Shown one piece after another: positions 1-6,519 of a stretch of 6,673 nucleotides of DNA. The position numbers and the translations under genes are program-made. Origin of the DNA: CAZFAP01 sp964516325 (GTDB taxonomy: Bacteria > Auribacterota > JABMQX01). The stretch is from NCBI GenBank assembly GCA_964516325.1, contig CAZFAP010000221.1, forward strand, positions 1-6,673, given 5' to 3'. Numbering within the stretch: position 1 is the stretch's first letter; the number at the start of each line of letters is the position of its first letter. A model generated the notes under the pieces. The model did no database searches. It saw only the letters and a program-made list of their open reading frames with translations, and was not told the DNA's origin.

Positions 1-1040
1 TCACCGGGAACCTCATTTATTCCTGCGCGGGAAAGGGGATTTCCGTCGGAAGCGCCTCCAGCCCGCGTATGGAGAACAATGTTGTGGCCTCGAACGGGAC
101 GGGAATCGGTGTCATGGATAGCTCTACGCCGCTCATCATCAACAACACGATTGTCAACAATCAGGTCGGAATTCACGGCTACGAGAAGACTGCCGGTCGC
201 GGCGGTGGGAACGCAACCGTAGTGAATTGCATCCTGTGGGGAAACGGAACGGAGGTCGTTCTGGACACACTGTCGTCGGCAAGCGTTTCTTATTCCGACG
301 TTGAGGGAGCCTCGGTGTGGCCAGGAGTGGGCAACGTCAACGCGGACCCACGGTTCGCCGACGGCGCGAATAAGGATTTTCGACTGACCAAGCTTTCTCC
401 GTGCGTTGACACGGGGACGGCGACGGACGCCCCCGCGGAGGACTTGCTGGGCAGCCCGCGCCCTCGGGCTAGCGGTTTCGACATTGGCGCCTACGAGTCT
501 CCGTATTGGCGGTTTGTTGACACCGATAGCGACGGGATGGCAGACGGCTGGGAAGTTCACTACTTCGGCAGCCTCGCTCGGAACGCCGACGGAGACTTTG
601 ACAACGATGGAATGAAGGACCTGACCGAATACGACGCGGGCGCAAACCCGACGGTTTCCGACAGCGACGGCGACGGGATGCCCGATGGCTGGGAGGCGTC
701 GTATGGGTTTGACCCGGTTGGCTCTCTCGGCAACGATGGAGCGCAAGGCGATCCCGACGGGGATGGAAAGACGAATTACCAGGAGTTCGTCGCGGGGACG
801 TCGCCTATTGATCCAGATTCTGTGTTTGAGATCGTCGAGGTTCTTCCTTCCGGGGACACGGCAGGATTGAGGTGGCAAGCAAGGACGGGGAAGACATACC
901 GCGTGTTGCGGAGCGTGGACCTGAGTTCCTGGAGTGAAGCGGCAATCATAGACCCCGGACGGGACGGGCAGGCGGAGTGGTTCGACGGGACTTCCAACGG
1001 AGACGAGCACCGGTATTACAGGTTGGAGGTCTTGCCCTGA
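1..1040 (+). CDS. C-terminal part of a secreted parallel beta-helix protein with DxDxDG repeats (5' end outside window)
   Basis: The frame is open from base 3, ahead of the first ATG at 69, and the residues before that ATG already read as beta-helix rungs, so the true start lies to the left. Of 345 visible residues (residue 1 = codon at 3-5), about 1-105 are right-handed beta-helix with Asn-rich turns (IINNTIVNNQVGI). Residues 108-166 resemble a choice-of-anchor Q segment (NADPRF ... LSPCVDTG ... RPRASGFDIGAYES). Residues 172-270 hold four thrombospondin type 3-like calcium motifs starting at D173, D198, D220 and D250, two of them followed by DGWE. Residues 274-345 are a C-terminal module ending RYYRLEVLP-stop. 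The protein is close in sequence to the next gene downstream, so the two are tandem paralogs. Such proteins are normally exported and surface-associated. I see no catalytic motif in the visible part, and the ligand or substrate cannot be named. A polysaccharide lyase-like role for the beta-helix is possible but unsupported. Confidence 0.85.
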   Translation, partial: TGNLIYSCAGKGISVGSASSPRMENNVVASNGTGIGVMDSSTPLIINNTIVNNQVGIHGYEKTAGRGGGNATVVNCILWGNGTEVVLDTLSSASVSYSDVEGASVWPGVGNVNADPRFADGANKDFRLTKLSPCVDTGTATDAPAEDLLGSPRPRASGFDIGAYESPYWRFVDTDSDGMADGWEVHYFGSLARNADGDFDNDGMKDLTEYDAGANPTVSDSDGDGMPDGWEASYGFDPVGSLGNDGAQGDPDGDGKTNYQEFVAGTSPIDPDSVFEIVEVLPSGDTAGLRWQARTGKTYRVLRSVDLSSWSEAAIIDPGRDGQAEWFDGTSNGDEHRYYRLEVLP

Positions 1041-1061
1041 TGATTCTCCGGGCGCCTCGTC

Positions 1062-1077
1062 GTGAGCCAGCGCTCAC
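1062..1077 (+). terminator. Terminator-like hairpin between the tandem paralogs
   Basis: A perfect 6-bp inverted repeat GTGAGC/GCTCAC encloses a CAGC loop, starts 21 bases after the stop of the first gene, and is followed by AAGTTT. The U-tract is only three bases, so it would be a weak Rho-independent terminator or just a 3'-end stabilising hairpin. If it works, the two paralogs are separate transcription units. Confidence 0.3.
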
Positions 1078-1093
1078 AAGTTTGGGCGCATTC

Positions 1094-1120
1094 TATAAAA
1101 CGGCTGTTCTGGTTGAGGTG
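1094..1120 (+). promoter_or_regulatory. Possible -10 box and ribosome binding site of the 881-residue gene
   Basis: TATAAA at 1094-1099 resembles a -10 element, but no convincing -35 box lies 16-18 bases upstream, so the promoter part is weak. GAGGTG at 1115-1120 is a plausible Shine-Dalgarno sequence five bases before the ATG at 1126. It is the main reason for choosing that start over the in-frame ATG at codon 8. Confidence 0.35.
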
Positions 1121-1125
1121 CAACG

Positions 1126-3771
1126 ATGAGAAGTCTTGCGGAAAGGATGTCGTGTCTTCTCTGTTTCACAGCGATCGTTTTAGCGAATGGAAACGTCCGC
1201 TCAATGACCGTCAACGTCCCAGCGGCAGGGAAGGAGCTGATCAAGGTCGGGGAAGATTGGCGATTCTTCCGAGGGACGAAGCCACCGAGCACTCCGGACA
1301 CGGGTTGGAAAGAAATCGAGTTTTATGACCTGGATTGGGAAACCGGCCCGAGCGGGTTCGGATATGGCGACGGTGACGACGCGACCGAGCTGACGGATAT
1401 GCGATGGAACTACATGACGGTCTATATCCGGAAAGAGTTCTTCCTTTCGCCGCCGATTGAAACCGGAACGGTTCAATTGGTGATTGATTATGACGACGGC
1501 TTCATCGCCTATCTGAACGGGGATAAGGTGGCCGACCGCCATATGCCGGAGCCGCCGATTGACTTTCAGACACCGGCTTCCTCTCACGAGGCAGGGACAC
1601 CCGAAACGATCAACCTGGGGAAGGCGAGCGACCTTCTAAATGAGGGGAAAAATGTCCTGGCAATCGAGGGGCATAACACCGCCATAGACAGCGGCGATTT
1701 TTCTCTCATCCCCACGTTGCGGATAACGACGGACATCGTGAGGGATGGGCAGACGTGGATCGTGGGGACGGAGACGCTGATGGTGAGTGGCACGGCGCCC
1801 ATTCCCGCGACAGTTTCGGTGGCGATCAGTGCTGCGCAGGCGGAGTTCAATCCGGCGGACGGGACGTGGCGTGGCGAGATTTCTCTTTCGCCGGGCGAGA
1901 ACCACGTCGTCGTGGAAGCGCTCGACGCCGAGGAGAATGTCGTGGATAGGGGCACGGCGGAGATAGTGTATGTGCCGCAATCTCGTCGGATTGGTGGGGA
2001 AATCACGGAAGACACATCGTGGGTTGCGACGCCAAGCCCGTACGTCGTCAAGGAAACCGTGGTCGTCCAGCCGGGGGCGGTGCTGCGGATCGAGCCCGGG
2101 ACGAAGCTCATGCTGAAGGACTCGGTTTCGCTCATAGTTTTCGGCGAGCTTGTCGTCGACGGAACAGAGGAGCAGCCGATTACCTTCACGCATTACGGCG
2201 ATGGCAGCACGTGGGGGAACATCGCTTTTGACGGGACGCAGGGGAACAATCGTCTCGTCCACTGCATTGTGGAATATTCGTCGAGCGCCAGCTCCTATGG
2301 CGGGAAAGATTACGTTGGAGCGGTTGCGGTCGTCGCATGCCACCTCGACGTGGACGGATGCACTTTCCAGAAACTTCCCGACGAAAGCCCAACTGCCGAA
2401 GGCGACGGGATTGACCTTTCCGCTGGGGCGACGGCGCATGTTAACAACAGCCGCTTCCTTTCCATCGGGGAAGGAATTCACACGAACCAGTGCTACGTCC
2501 TCGTCGAGAACTGCCTTTTCACCGACATGCGCGGCGATAACGACGGGGTGGACCTGGACTTCGAGTCGGACCCGCCGCCAGTCATCCGAAACAATCGGTT
2601 CATCGGCTCGCAGGATGACGCGCTTCATCCCGACCGGTGCTCCGCTATCATCACGGGGAATGTTGTTGCAAACTGCGGCAACCACGGAATTGTCCTCCGC
2701 AACAGCTGCACGCCATACCTCGCAAACAATATCGTGTACAATTGTACGACCGCCGGGATTGCCATCGAAAACCAATGTGACCCGCTCCTCATCAATAACA
2801 CGATTGTGGACTGTGGGGTAGGGCTACGGCTCTTTCATCTCGAAAGAGAAGGCTCGGACCCCGGCGGCGGAAAAGGAACCGCGCGCAACTGTGTTATCTG
2901 GGATTGCCCGCAGCCGGTGACGCTGGAAGATGGCTCGACAATAACGGTAAGCTATTCCGATTTCAGCGGCCCTGGCGTCTATCCGGGGGAGGGAAATATC
3001 CATGCCGACCCGCTCTTCGTTGATACAGCGACGGGGGATTTTCGGCTGACGAAGTTGTCTCCGTGCATAGATGTGGGAAATGCGCTGGATGCACCGTCGG
3101 ACGATTTTGATGGGAACGCTCGCCCACAAGGAGGCGGGTTCGACATGGGGGCCTTTGAGTCGCCGTACTGGGCCTCGGTTGACGCCGACGGCGATGGCTT
3201 GGTGGACGGGTGGGAAATTCGGTATTTCGGCGACATCGCCAAGCAAGGGGCCGAAGACGATTTTGATTTCGACGGCCTGAACAACCTCATGGAATACGAT
3301 CTGGGTACCGACCCAACCAACCGCGATACCGACGACGACGGCCTGGACGATGGATGGGAAATCAGGTACGGGCTCGATCCACTTATCCCAACCGGAGACG
3401 ACGGTCCGCTCGGCGACCCGGACAATGACGGCTTTGACAATCTCGGCGAGCAAACCGCCGGCACCGATCCGACTGCCCCCGCCTCCCTGTTCAAGATCGC
3501 GGAGGTGATCAGGGCGGAAAACGAGATTGGCTTCCGTTGGCAGGGAAAGGCAGGACGCGAATATCACATTCTTGCCAGCGTGGATCAGCAAACCTGGATT
3601 GAGGTGGCAGTCCTCCTTCCTGACGCGGATGGTCCCATCGAATGGCTGGACGGTTCCTCAACCACCGAACCGCTCCGCTTCTACAAGGTCCTCGTACTCT
3701 GGCCCCAGTGGGGACAGCGCGTAGCTGCTGACCTCCTCGCGCACCCCCCGGATGCCTTCACTGGAGCGTAA
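1126..3771 (+). CDS. Secreted multidomain parallel beta-helix protein with DxDxDG repeats (881 aa)
   Basis: The ATG at 1126 has a ribosome binding site and opens a Sec-type signal peptide: charged MRSLAER, a hydrophobic stretch to about residue 20, and no lipobox. Residues ~36-203 look like a jelly-roll (galactose-binding or PA14-like) domain (DGFIAYLNGDKVADR, NVLAIEGHN). Residues ~205-285 look like a bacterial Ig-like domain. Residues ~288-610 are a right-handed beta-helix: an N-terminal cap pattern (VVVQPGAVLRIEPGTKLML, GTEEQPITF) followed by rungs of about 23 residues with stacked Cys and Asn. Residues 622-680 resemble choice-of-anchor Q (HADPLF ... LSPCIDVG ... FDMGAFES). Four DxDxDG calcium motifs start at D686, D712, D734 and D764. 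Residues 787-860 are the C-terminal module shared with both other repeat genes here. Residues 861-881 extend past the point where the paralogs stop, and Q861 is CAG, one base from TAG. The product is probably exported and surface-bound. A glycan-binding or lyase-like role is possible, but no catalytic residues are recognisable. Confidence 0.9.
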   Translation: MRSLAERMSCLLCFTAIVLANGNVRSMTVNVPAAGKELIKVGEDWRFFRGTKPPSTPDTGWKEIEFYDLDWETGPSGFGYGDGDDATELTDMRWNYMTVYIRKEFFLSPPIETGTVQLVIDYDDGFIAYLNGDKVADRHMPEPPIDFQTPASSHEAGTPETINLGKASDLLNEGKNVLAIEGHNTAIDSGDFSLIPTLRITTDIVRDGQTWIVGTETLMVSGTAPIPATVSVAISAAQAEFNPADGTWRGEISLSPGENHVVVEALDAEENVVDRGTAEIVYVPQSRRIGGEITEDTSWVATPSPYVVKETVVVQPGAVLRIEPGTKLMLKDSVSLIVFGELVVDGTEEQPITFTHYGDGSTWGNIAFDGTQGNNRLVHCIVEYSSSASSYGGKDYVGAVAVVACHLDVDGCTFQKLPDESPTAEGDGIDLSAGATAHVNNSRFLSIGEGIHTNQCYVLVENCLFTDMRGDNDGVDLDFESDPPPVIRNNRFIGSQDDALHPDRCSAIITGNVVANCGNHGIVLRNSCTPYLANNIVYNCTTAGIAIENQCDPLLINNTIVDCGVGLRLFHLEREGSDPGGGKGTARNCVIWDCPQPVTLEDGSTITVSYSDFSGPGVYPGEGNIHADPLFVDTATGDFRLTKLSPCIDVGNALDAPSDDFDGNARPQGGGFDMGAFESPYWASVDADGDGLVDGWEIRYFGDIAKQGAEDDFDFDGLNNLMEYDLGTDPTNRDTDDDGLDDGWEIRYGLDPLIPTGDDGPLGDPDNDGFDNLGEQTAGTDPTAPASLFKIAEVIRAENEIGFRWQGKAGREYHILASVDQQTWIEVAVLLPDADGPIEWLDGSSTTEPLRFYKVLVLWPQWGQRVAADLLAHPPDAFTGA

Positions 3772-3796
3772 GACGGGGACCCGGTCGCAAGGGGCC

Positions 3797-5197
3797 TCAG
3801 ACCGGATCGGATTCCACTCGCTTGTGCAATTCCTGAATCATGGCGGACATCTCTTTGAGGCGGGCGGGTTCTTTCGTGGACAGGTCGGTGGTCTCGCTGG
3901 GGTCGGTTTCGAGATTGTAAAGCTCAAATCTATCGAGAACGGCGTCGGCGAGGAGCTTCCAGTTCCCGATGCGCATGGCGTGCTTTGGGCCGCCGAGAGC
4001 TTTGTCGTAACGCCAGTAGAGCGGGACCTCTCGCTCGATGGGCTTACCGATGAACATGGGGAGGATGCTTGTGCCGTCAATCGGTGTGTCCGCTGGGACT
4101 TTTACTCCCGCAATCTCGCAGAATGTGGGAAGGACATCTGTGCCGTTGACGGGTTCGTGGCAGGTCTGCCCCGGCCTGGTATGACCGGGCCAGCGAATGA
4201 TGCCGGGGACGCGGATGCCGCCTTCGTAGAGGTGAAGTTTCATCCCGCGAAGGGGACCGGGCGAGCCGTGGGAATGTCCGGCGCCGCGGTAACGGCGAAG
4301 CGTCTCGGGCCCGTTGTCGCTGGTGAACATGACGAGGGTGTTGTCGCTGAGCTTCATCTCGTCGAGCGCTTTCAGGAAGCGTCCGACCTCGTGGTCCATC
4401 TGGGTGACGCTGCCGTAATAGACCGCCTTGGTCGGGTCATCAACGTGAGAGTAGATTTTCAGGAATTCGTCGGCGGTGGCGACAGGCTCGTGCGGCGCAT
4501 GGAACCACACGAAAACTGCGAAGGGCCTGTCCTTGACCCTTCGGATGAACTGGATGGCCTCGTCCACGATGAGGGCGCTTGACCAACCTTCCAGGCGACC
4601 CACAGGCTTGCCATTCCGGATGAAGTTGACGGGGCTGCGGTGGCTGGGAGCAGCGTTGTTCTGTGTCGAGAACCAATGATCGAAGCCGTGGTCGCCGGGG
4701 GTCGGCTCTGAGCCGTCGAGCGTGCTGCTGAGATGCCATTTTCCGCTGTGGCAGGTGGCGTAGCCAACCGATTTCAACAAGGACGCTACGGAGACTTCCT
4801 GCCGCTTGAGGTAAATCCCGGAGCCGGCGGGAATCCAATCGGTGATTCCGGAGCGGTAGGGATTTCGCCCGGTCATGATGCCTGCTCGGGCTGGCGAGCA
4901 GACGGGCGCGGCGGAGTAACAATCGGTCAGCCGGATTCCTTCTGATGCCAGCTTGTCGAGGTTCGGGGTTCTGATGACAGGGTTGCCGTAGCAGGCCAAA
5001 TCGCCGTAGCCCAGATCGTCGCAGAGGAGGAAAACGAAGTTCGGCTTTCGGGGAGTTTCGCCGCCGGGGGTCAAACGCGGCATCGCGAGAGCGGCGGCGC
5101 CCGCTCCCAGAGCGCCTATGAACCCTCTTCTGCTTAGAGACTCTCTCACAGGACAATCCGTCGAGTTGCGGTGGCGAATTAGACGTTTTGGGCGCAT
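3797..5197 (-). CDS. S1-family sulfatase, Tat-exported (466 aa)
   Basis: This is a complete type I (formylglycine-dependent) sulfatase that hydrolyses sulfate esters. The signature CSPARAGIMTG places C100 as the residue converted to formylglycine, with R104 in the motif. Expected metal ligands are D60-D61 (LCDDLGYGD) and D294-N295 (TSDNG). Further active-site residues are K153 and H155 (GKWH), probably H236 (HAPHEP) and K320 before YEGGIRVP. Residues 22-39 form a twin-arginine signal (SRRGFIGALGAGAAALAM), so the enzyme acts outside the cytoplasm. CSPAR is the Cys type, so a formylglycine-generating or anaerobic maturase elsewhere in the genome is needed. The ATG at 5197 has no good Shine-Dalgarno sequence; a GTG at codon 17, six codons before the RR pair, is an alternative start. 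Length is normal for the family. The substrate (sulfated glycan or other ester) cannot be read from the sequence. The gene is convergent with the upstream beta-helix gene, with a 25-bp gap and no clear shared terminator. Confidence 0.95.
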   Translation of the reverse strand: MRPKRLIRHRNSTDCPVRESLSRRGFIGALGAGAAALAMPRLTPGGETPRKPNFVFLLCDDLGYGDLACYGNPVIRTPNLDKLASEGIRLTDCYSAAPVCSPARAGIMTGRNPYRSGITDWIPAGSGIYLKRQEVSVASLLKSVGYATCHSGKWHLSSTLDGSEPTPGDHGFDHWFSTQNNAAPSHRSPVNFIRNGKPVGRLEGWSSALIVDEAIQFIRRVKDRPFAVFVWFHAPHEPVATADEFLKIYSHVDDPTKAVYYGSVTQMDHEVGRFLKALDEMKLSDNTLVMFTSDNGPETLRRYRGAGHSHGSPGPLRGMKLHLYEGGIRVPGIIRWPGHTRPGQTCHEPVNGTDVLPTFCEIAGVKVPADTPIDGTSILPMFIGKPIEREVPLYWRYDKALGGPKHAMRIGNWKLLADAVLDRFELYNLETDPSETTDLSTKEPARLKEMSAMIQELHKRVESDPV

Positions 5198-5244
5198 GCG
5201 AAAAAGGCCGGCACGGGGTCACCCAACCCTGATTGAGCCTTATC

Positions 5245-5273
5245 ATTCTCCCGCGCCCGGCGCACTTTTTCAA
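5245..5273 (-). promoter_or_regulatory. Predicted sigma70-type promoter of the sulfatase gene
   Basis: Read on the minus strand, TTGAAA (5273-5268) is 5/6 to the -35 consensus and GAGAAT (5250-5245) is 4/6 to the -10, with exactly 17 bases between. Transcription would begin near 5238, giving a leader of roughly 40 bases to the ATG at 5197. The spacer holds an 11-bp palindrome, GCGCC-C-GGCGC (5253-5263), which could be an operator half-site pair or may be incidental in GC-rich DNA. Confidence 0.4.
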
Positions 5274-5288
5274 TGATCAGGTCTCACA

Positions 5289-5310
5289 GGGTGTGGGTGT
5301 ATTTTGGTGG
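5289..5310 (+). repeat. Left terminal inverted repeat of the MITE-like element
   Basis: This 22-bp end begins GGGTGTGGGTGTA and ends GGTGG. It matches the complement of 5529-5550 at 18 of 22 positions, with the first eight bases identical. Confidence 0.55.
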
Positions 5311-5314
5311 GCGG

Positions 5315-5521
5315 ATGGATGAATCCATTTGTCGAGAAGCCCCCGCCGAAGGCCGGGCTCGGGAAGGAGATGCCGCTTAGTTGACCACCAGCTGAAGCAG
5401 GTGGCTATCCAGAGGCGCCGGCGGAAGCCGGCTAAGACCCAGCACACCCGTCCAGTTGGTTGTCCCGGCTCCGAGACTTCTCGGTCGCGCGGCACAAACC
5501 CGACAGCCGCGGCGCACGACC
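5315..5521. other. Cluster of hairpins inside the MITE-like element
   Basis: In plus-strand order the interior holds: ATGGA-TGAA-TCCAT (5315-5328); an imperfect GCCC/GGGC stem with inner GCC-GAA-GGC (5339-5358); CCACC-A-GC-TGAA-GC-A-GGTGG (5385-5404); a perfect 6-bp GCCGGC-GGAA-GCCGGC (5417-5432); CCGAG-ACTT-CTCGG (5471-5484); and a nearly perfect 9-bp stem GGTCGCGCG/CGCACGACC (5483-5491 with 5513-5521), partly overlapping its neighbours and an alternative 6-bp stem at 5488-5511. CTTAG (5376-5380) can pair with CTAAG (5432-5436) to enclose the two middle hairpins. This could be folding of the mobile element's DNA or transcript, or a structured RNA. No known RNA class was recognised. Confidence 0.4.
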
Positions 5522-5528
5522 CGATCAA

Positions 5529-5550
5529 CCACTGAACTACAGCCACACCC
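5529..5550 (-). repeat. Right terminal inverted repeat of the MITE-like element
   Basis: On the minus strand this end begins GGGTGTGGCTGTAGTTCAG. It is the partner of 5289-5310. Its bases from 5546 inward also resemble the 5' end of a tRNA-His gene, but no tRNA follows. Confidence 0.55.
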
Positions 5551-5558
5551 CTCTCACA

Positions 5559-5817
5559 CAGTGGCGGTGTTAGTCAGCGACATGACGAACGCCGCAATCT
5601 CCGAACGCTCTGCGTGAGGCGGGTAAACGAGGGCAGTCCCGCACGTCGTCGAAACGGAAACGAAGACCTATTAGACGGATTACGGCGACGAGCAATCCGG
5701 AAGACCCGCCCCGGGATGGTCTCAGGTGAGTGCGGCATACTATCGCGTTGTTGAGAAGTAGAGCGGCGGCCCAAGGAACCCCGCGCGGCCGGGGGCGTTT
5801 CCGGTCGTGTCCGACAT
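5559..5817. other. Gene-free stretch downstream of the truncated repeat gene
   Basis: No credible gene, RNA or repeat was recognised here apart from the terminator-like hairpin at 5779-5794. The short open frames lack family motifs, and the longest is an out-of-frame extension under the 3' end of the neighbouring repeat gene. It may be decayed sequence next to the mobile elements. Confidence 0.5.
5779..5794 (-). terminator. Terminator-like hairpin after the truncated repeat gene
   Basis: On the minus strand CCCCG-GCCGCG-CGGGG begins 23 bases after the stop codon and is followed by TTCCTT. The stem is short but very GC-rich. The interrupted T-tract makes this a weak candidate Rho-independent terminator. 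Confidence 0.3.
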
Positions 5818-6519
5818 TTATGGCAGCAGCTCGACCCTCACAAATGCCTTGTAGACCGTTGGAGTAAGTGGGATGCGCGCGGTGGTATAGTGGCTCTGGG
5901 CGACGATAGGTGGGAGCACCGGCACCCACGTTCCAAGGCTGAGGCTCAAGCGCACGAGGTAGTATCTCCCCGGCGAGGAGCCCCATGTGACTGAGAGGGA
6001 GCCCTCCTGCTCAATCCGGACGCTGAGCACTCCGAACAGGGAAGCAGGGTCAAGCGGATTCATTCCGGCGAAGATTTCGTCCCCATCGCGCATGCCGTCA
6101 TGGTCGGTGTCGCCATCACGGGGGTTGGTTCCGTGCTGATACTCTGGGAGGTTCGACAAACCGTCCTCGTCCTCGTCTCGGTTGGGGTCGTCCGGCCCCG
6201 CTGCAGCGGTCGGGTCAAAGCCCCATTCGACTTCCCAGCCGTCGGGCATAGCGTCGCCGTCGGTGTCGGAGTTCCGCGGGTCGGCGCCAAGCTGAAACTC
6301 CTTTAGATTCAGGAGGCCGTCCGCGTCGGGGTCGCCAGACGCGCCGTCTTTCCCCGTTGACGATGTAGGGCTGAGGTTGTGGCTGAGTTCCCAGCCATCG
6401 GGCATTCCGTCGTCGGTATCGCAGTCACGCGGATTCGTCCCAGCCTGGCACTCTGCGAGAGTGCTGAGACCATCCACGTCCTCATCTTCGTTTGGGTCTG
6501 TTAGAGCATTGGGATCTAA
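5818..6519 (-). pseudogene. 5'-truncated DxDxDG-repeat surface protein, probably broken by an insertion
   Basis: The visible 233 residues (residue 1 = codon 6519-6517) carry six DxDxDG-type motifs, near residues 12, 34, 63, 85, 115 and 137, several followed by DGWE. A C-terminal module (160-233) ends YKAFVRVELLP-stop, as in the two plus-strand genes. A GTG at 6477 is in frame, but coding pattern continues before it (LDPNALTDPNEDEDVDGL), so it is not the real start. Before the Leu codon at 6519 the pattern stops abruptly, and a TAA follows in frame at 6528-6526. The other two frames upstream show no repeat-protein sequence, so a simple frameshift does not explain the break. The second motif (DCDTDDGM) is one residue shorter than its neighbours and has Cys in place of Gly or Ser. 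No signal peptide or beta-helix remains. It is probably a non-functional remnant, or a fragment whose 5' part lies beyond the inserted DNA. Confidence 0.7.

Larger units (their letters stand above)
5282..5558. mobile_element. MITE-like non-coding element with terminal inverted repeats and 7-bp flanking direct repeats
   Basis: The element proper spans 5289-5551. Its ends are imperfect inverted repeats of about 22 bp, 18 of 22 matching. The outer part is GGGTGTGGGTGTA on the left and GGGTGTGGCTGTA inward from 5550, so 12 of the first 13 match. TCTCACA lies directly left of the element (5282-5288) and again directly right of it (5552-5558), as expected for a target site duplication. The right end carries one extra G:C pair at 5551. 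The 263-bp interior has no credible gene and no transposase, so the element would be non-autonomous. It contains several GC-rich hairpins. It sits eight bases upstream of the predicted sulfatase -35 box. The family cannot be named from the ends. An alternative reading is a structured RNA closed by the same long terminal stem, though that would not explain the flanking direct repeats. Confidence 0.55.

Noticed and set aside
1636..2775. 379-codon open frame on the minus strand
   Set aside because: It is antisense to the well-supported beta-helix gene, is rich in Arg and Val from reverse reading, and shows no family motif.
3772..3790. Quasi-palindrome GACGGGGACCCGGTC in the convergent gap
   Set aside because: The stem is interrupted, leaves almost no loop and has no T-tract on either strand, so it was not called as a bidirectional terminator.
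3752..4582. 276-codon open frame on the plus strand
   Set aside because: It is antisense to the sulfatase, whose catalytic motifs fix the real strand and frame.
4971..4985. CTGATGA, reminiscent of a hammerhead ribozyme core
   Set aside because: No GAAA strand or flanking stems occur at the required positions, and the bases encode conserved sulfatase residues on the other strand.
4440..5273. 277-codon open frame on the minus strand
   Set aside because: It overlaps the sulfatase N-terminal half in another frame and has the Arg/Pro-rich composition of a shadow frame.
5470..5546. tRNA-His-like 5' end on the minus strand (GTGGCTGTAGTTCAGTGG)
   Set aside because: The first ~18 bases match tRNA-His 5' ends, but the D-stem has a mismatch, there is no proper anticodon loop or TTCRANY T-loop, and no CAGCCAC 3' acceptor at tRNA distance. 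A TAGCCAC lies about 140 bases away. The same bases are explained as the right inverted repeat of the MITE-like element.
5277..5546. 89-codon open frame on the minus strand
   Set aside because: It lies wholly across the hairpin-rich MITE-like element, has no recognisable motif, and its start falls inside a terminal repeat.
5570..5986. 138-codon open frame on the minus strand
   Set aside because: Its first half is an out-of-frame shadow of the truncated repeat gene, and the remainder has no family pattern.
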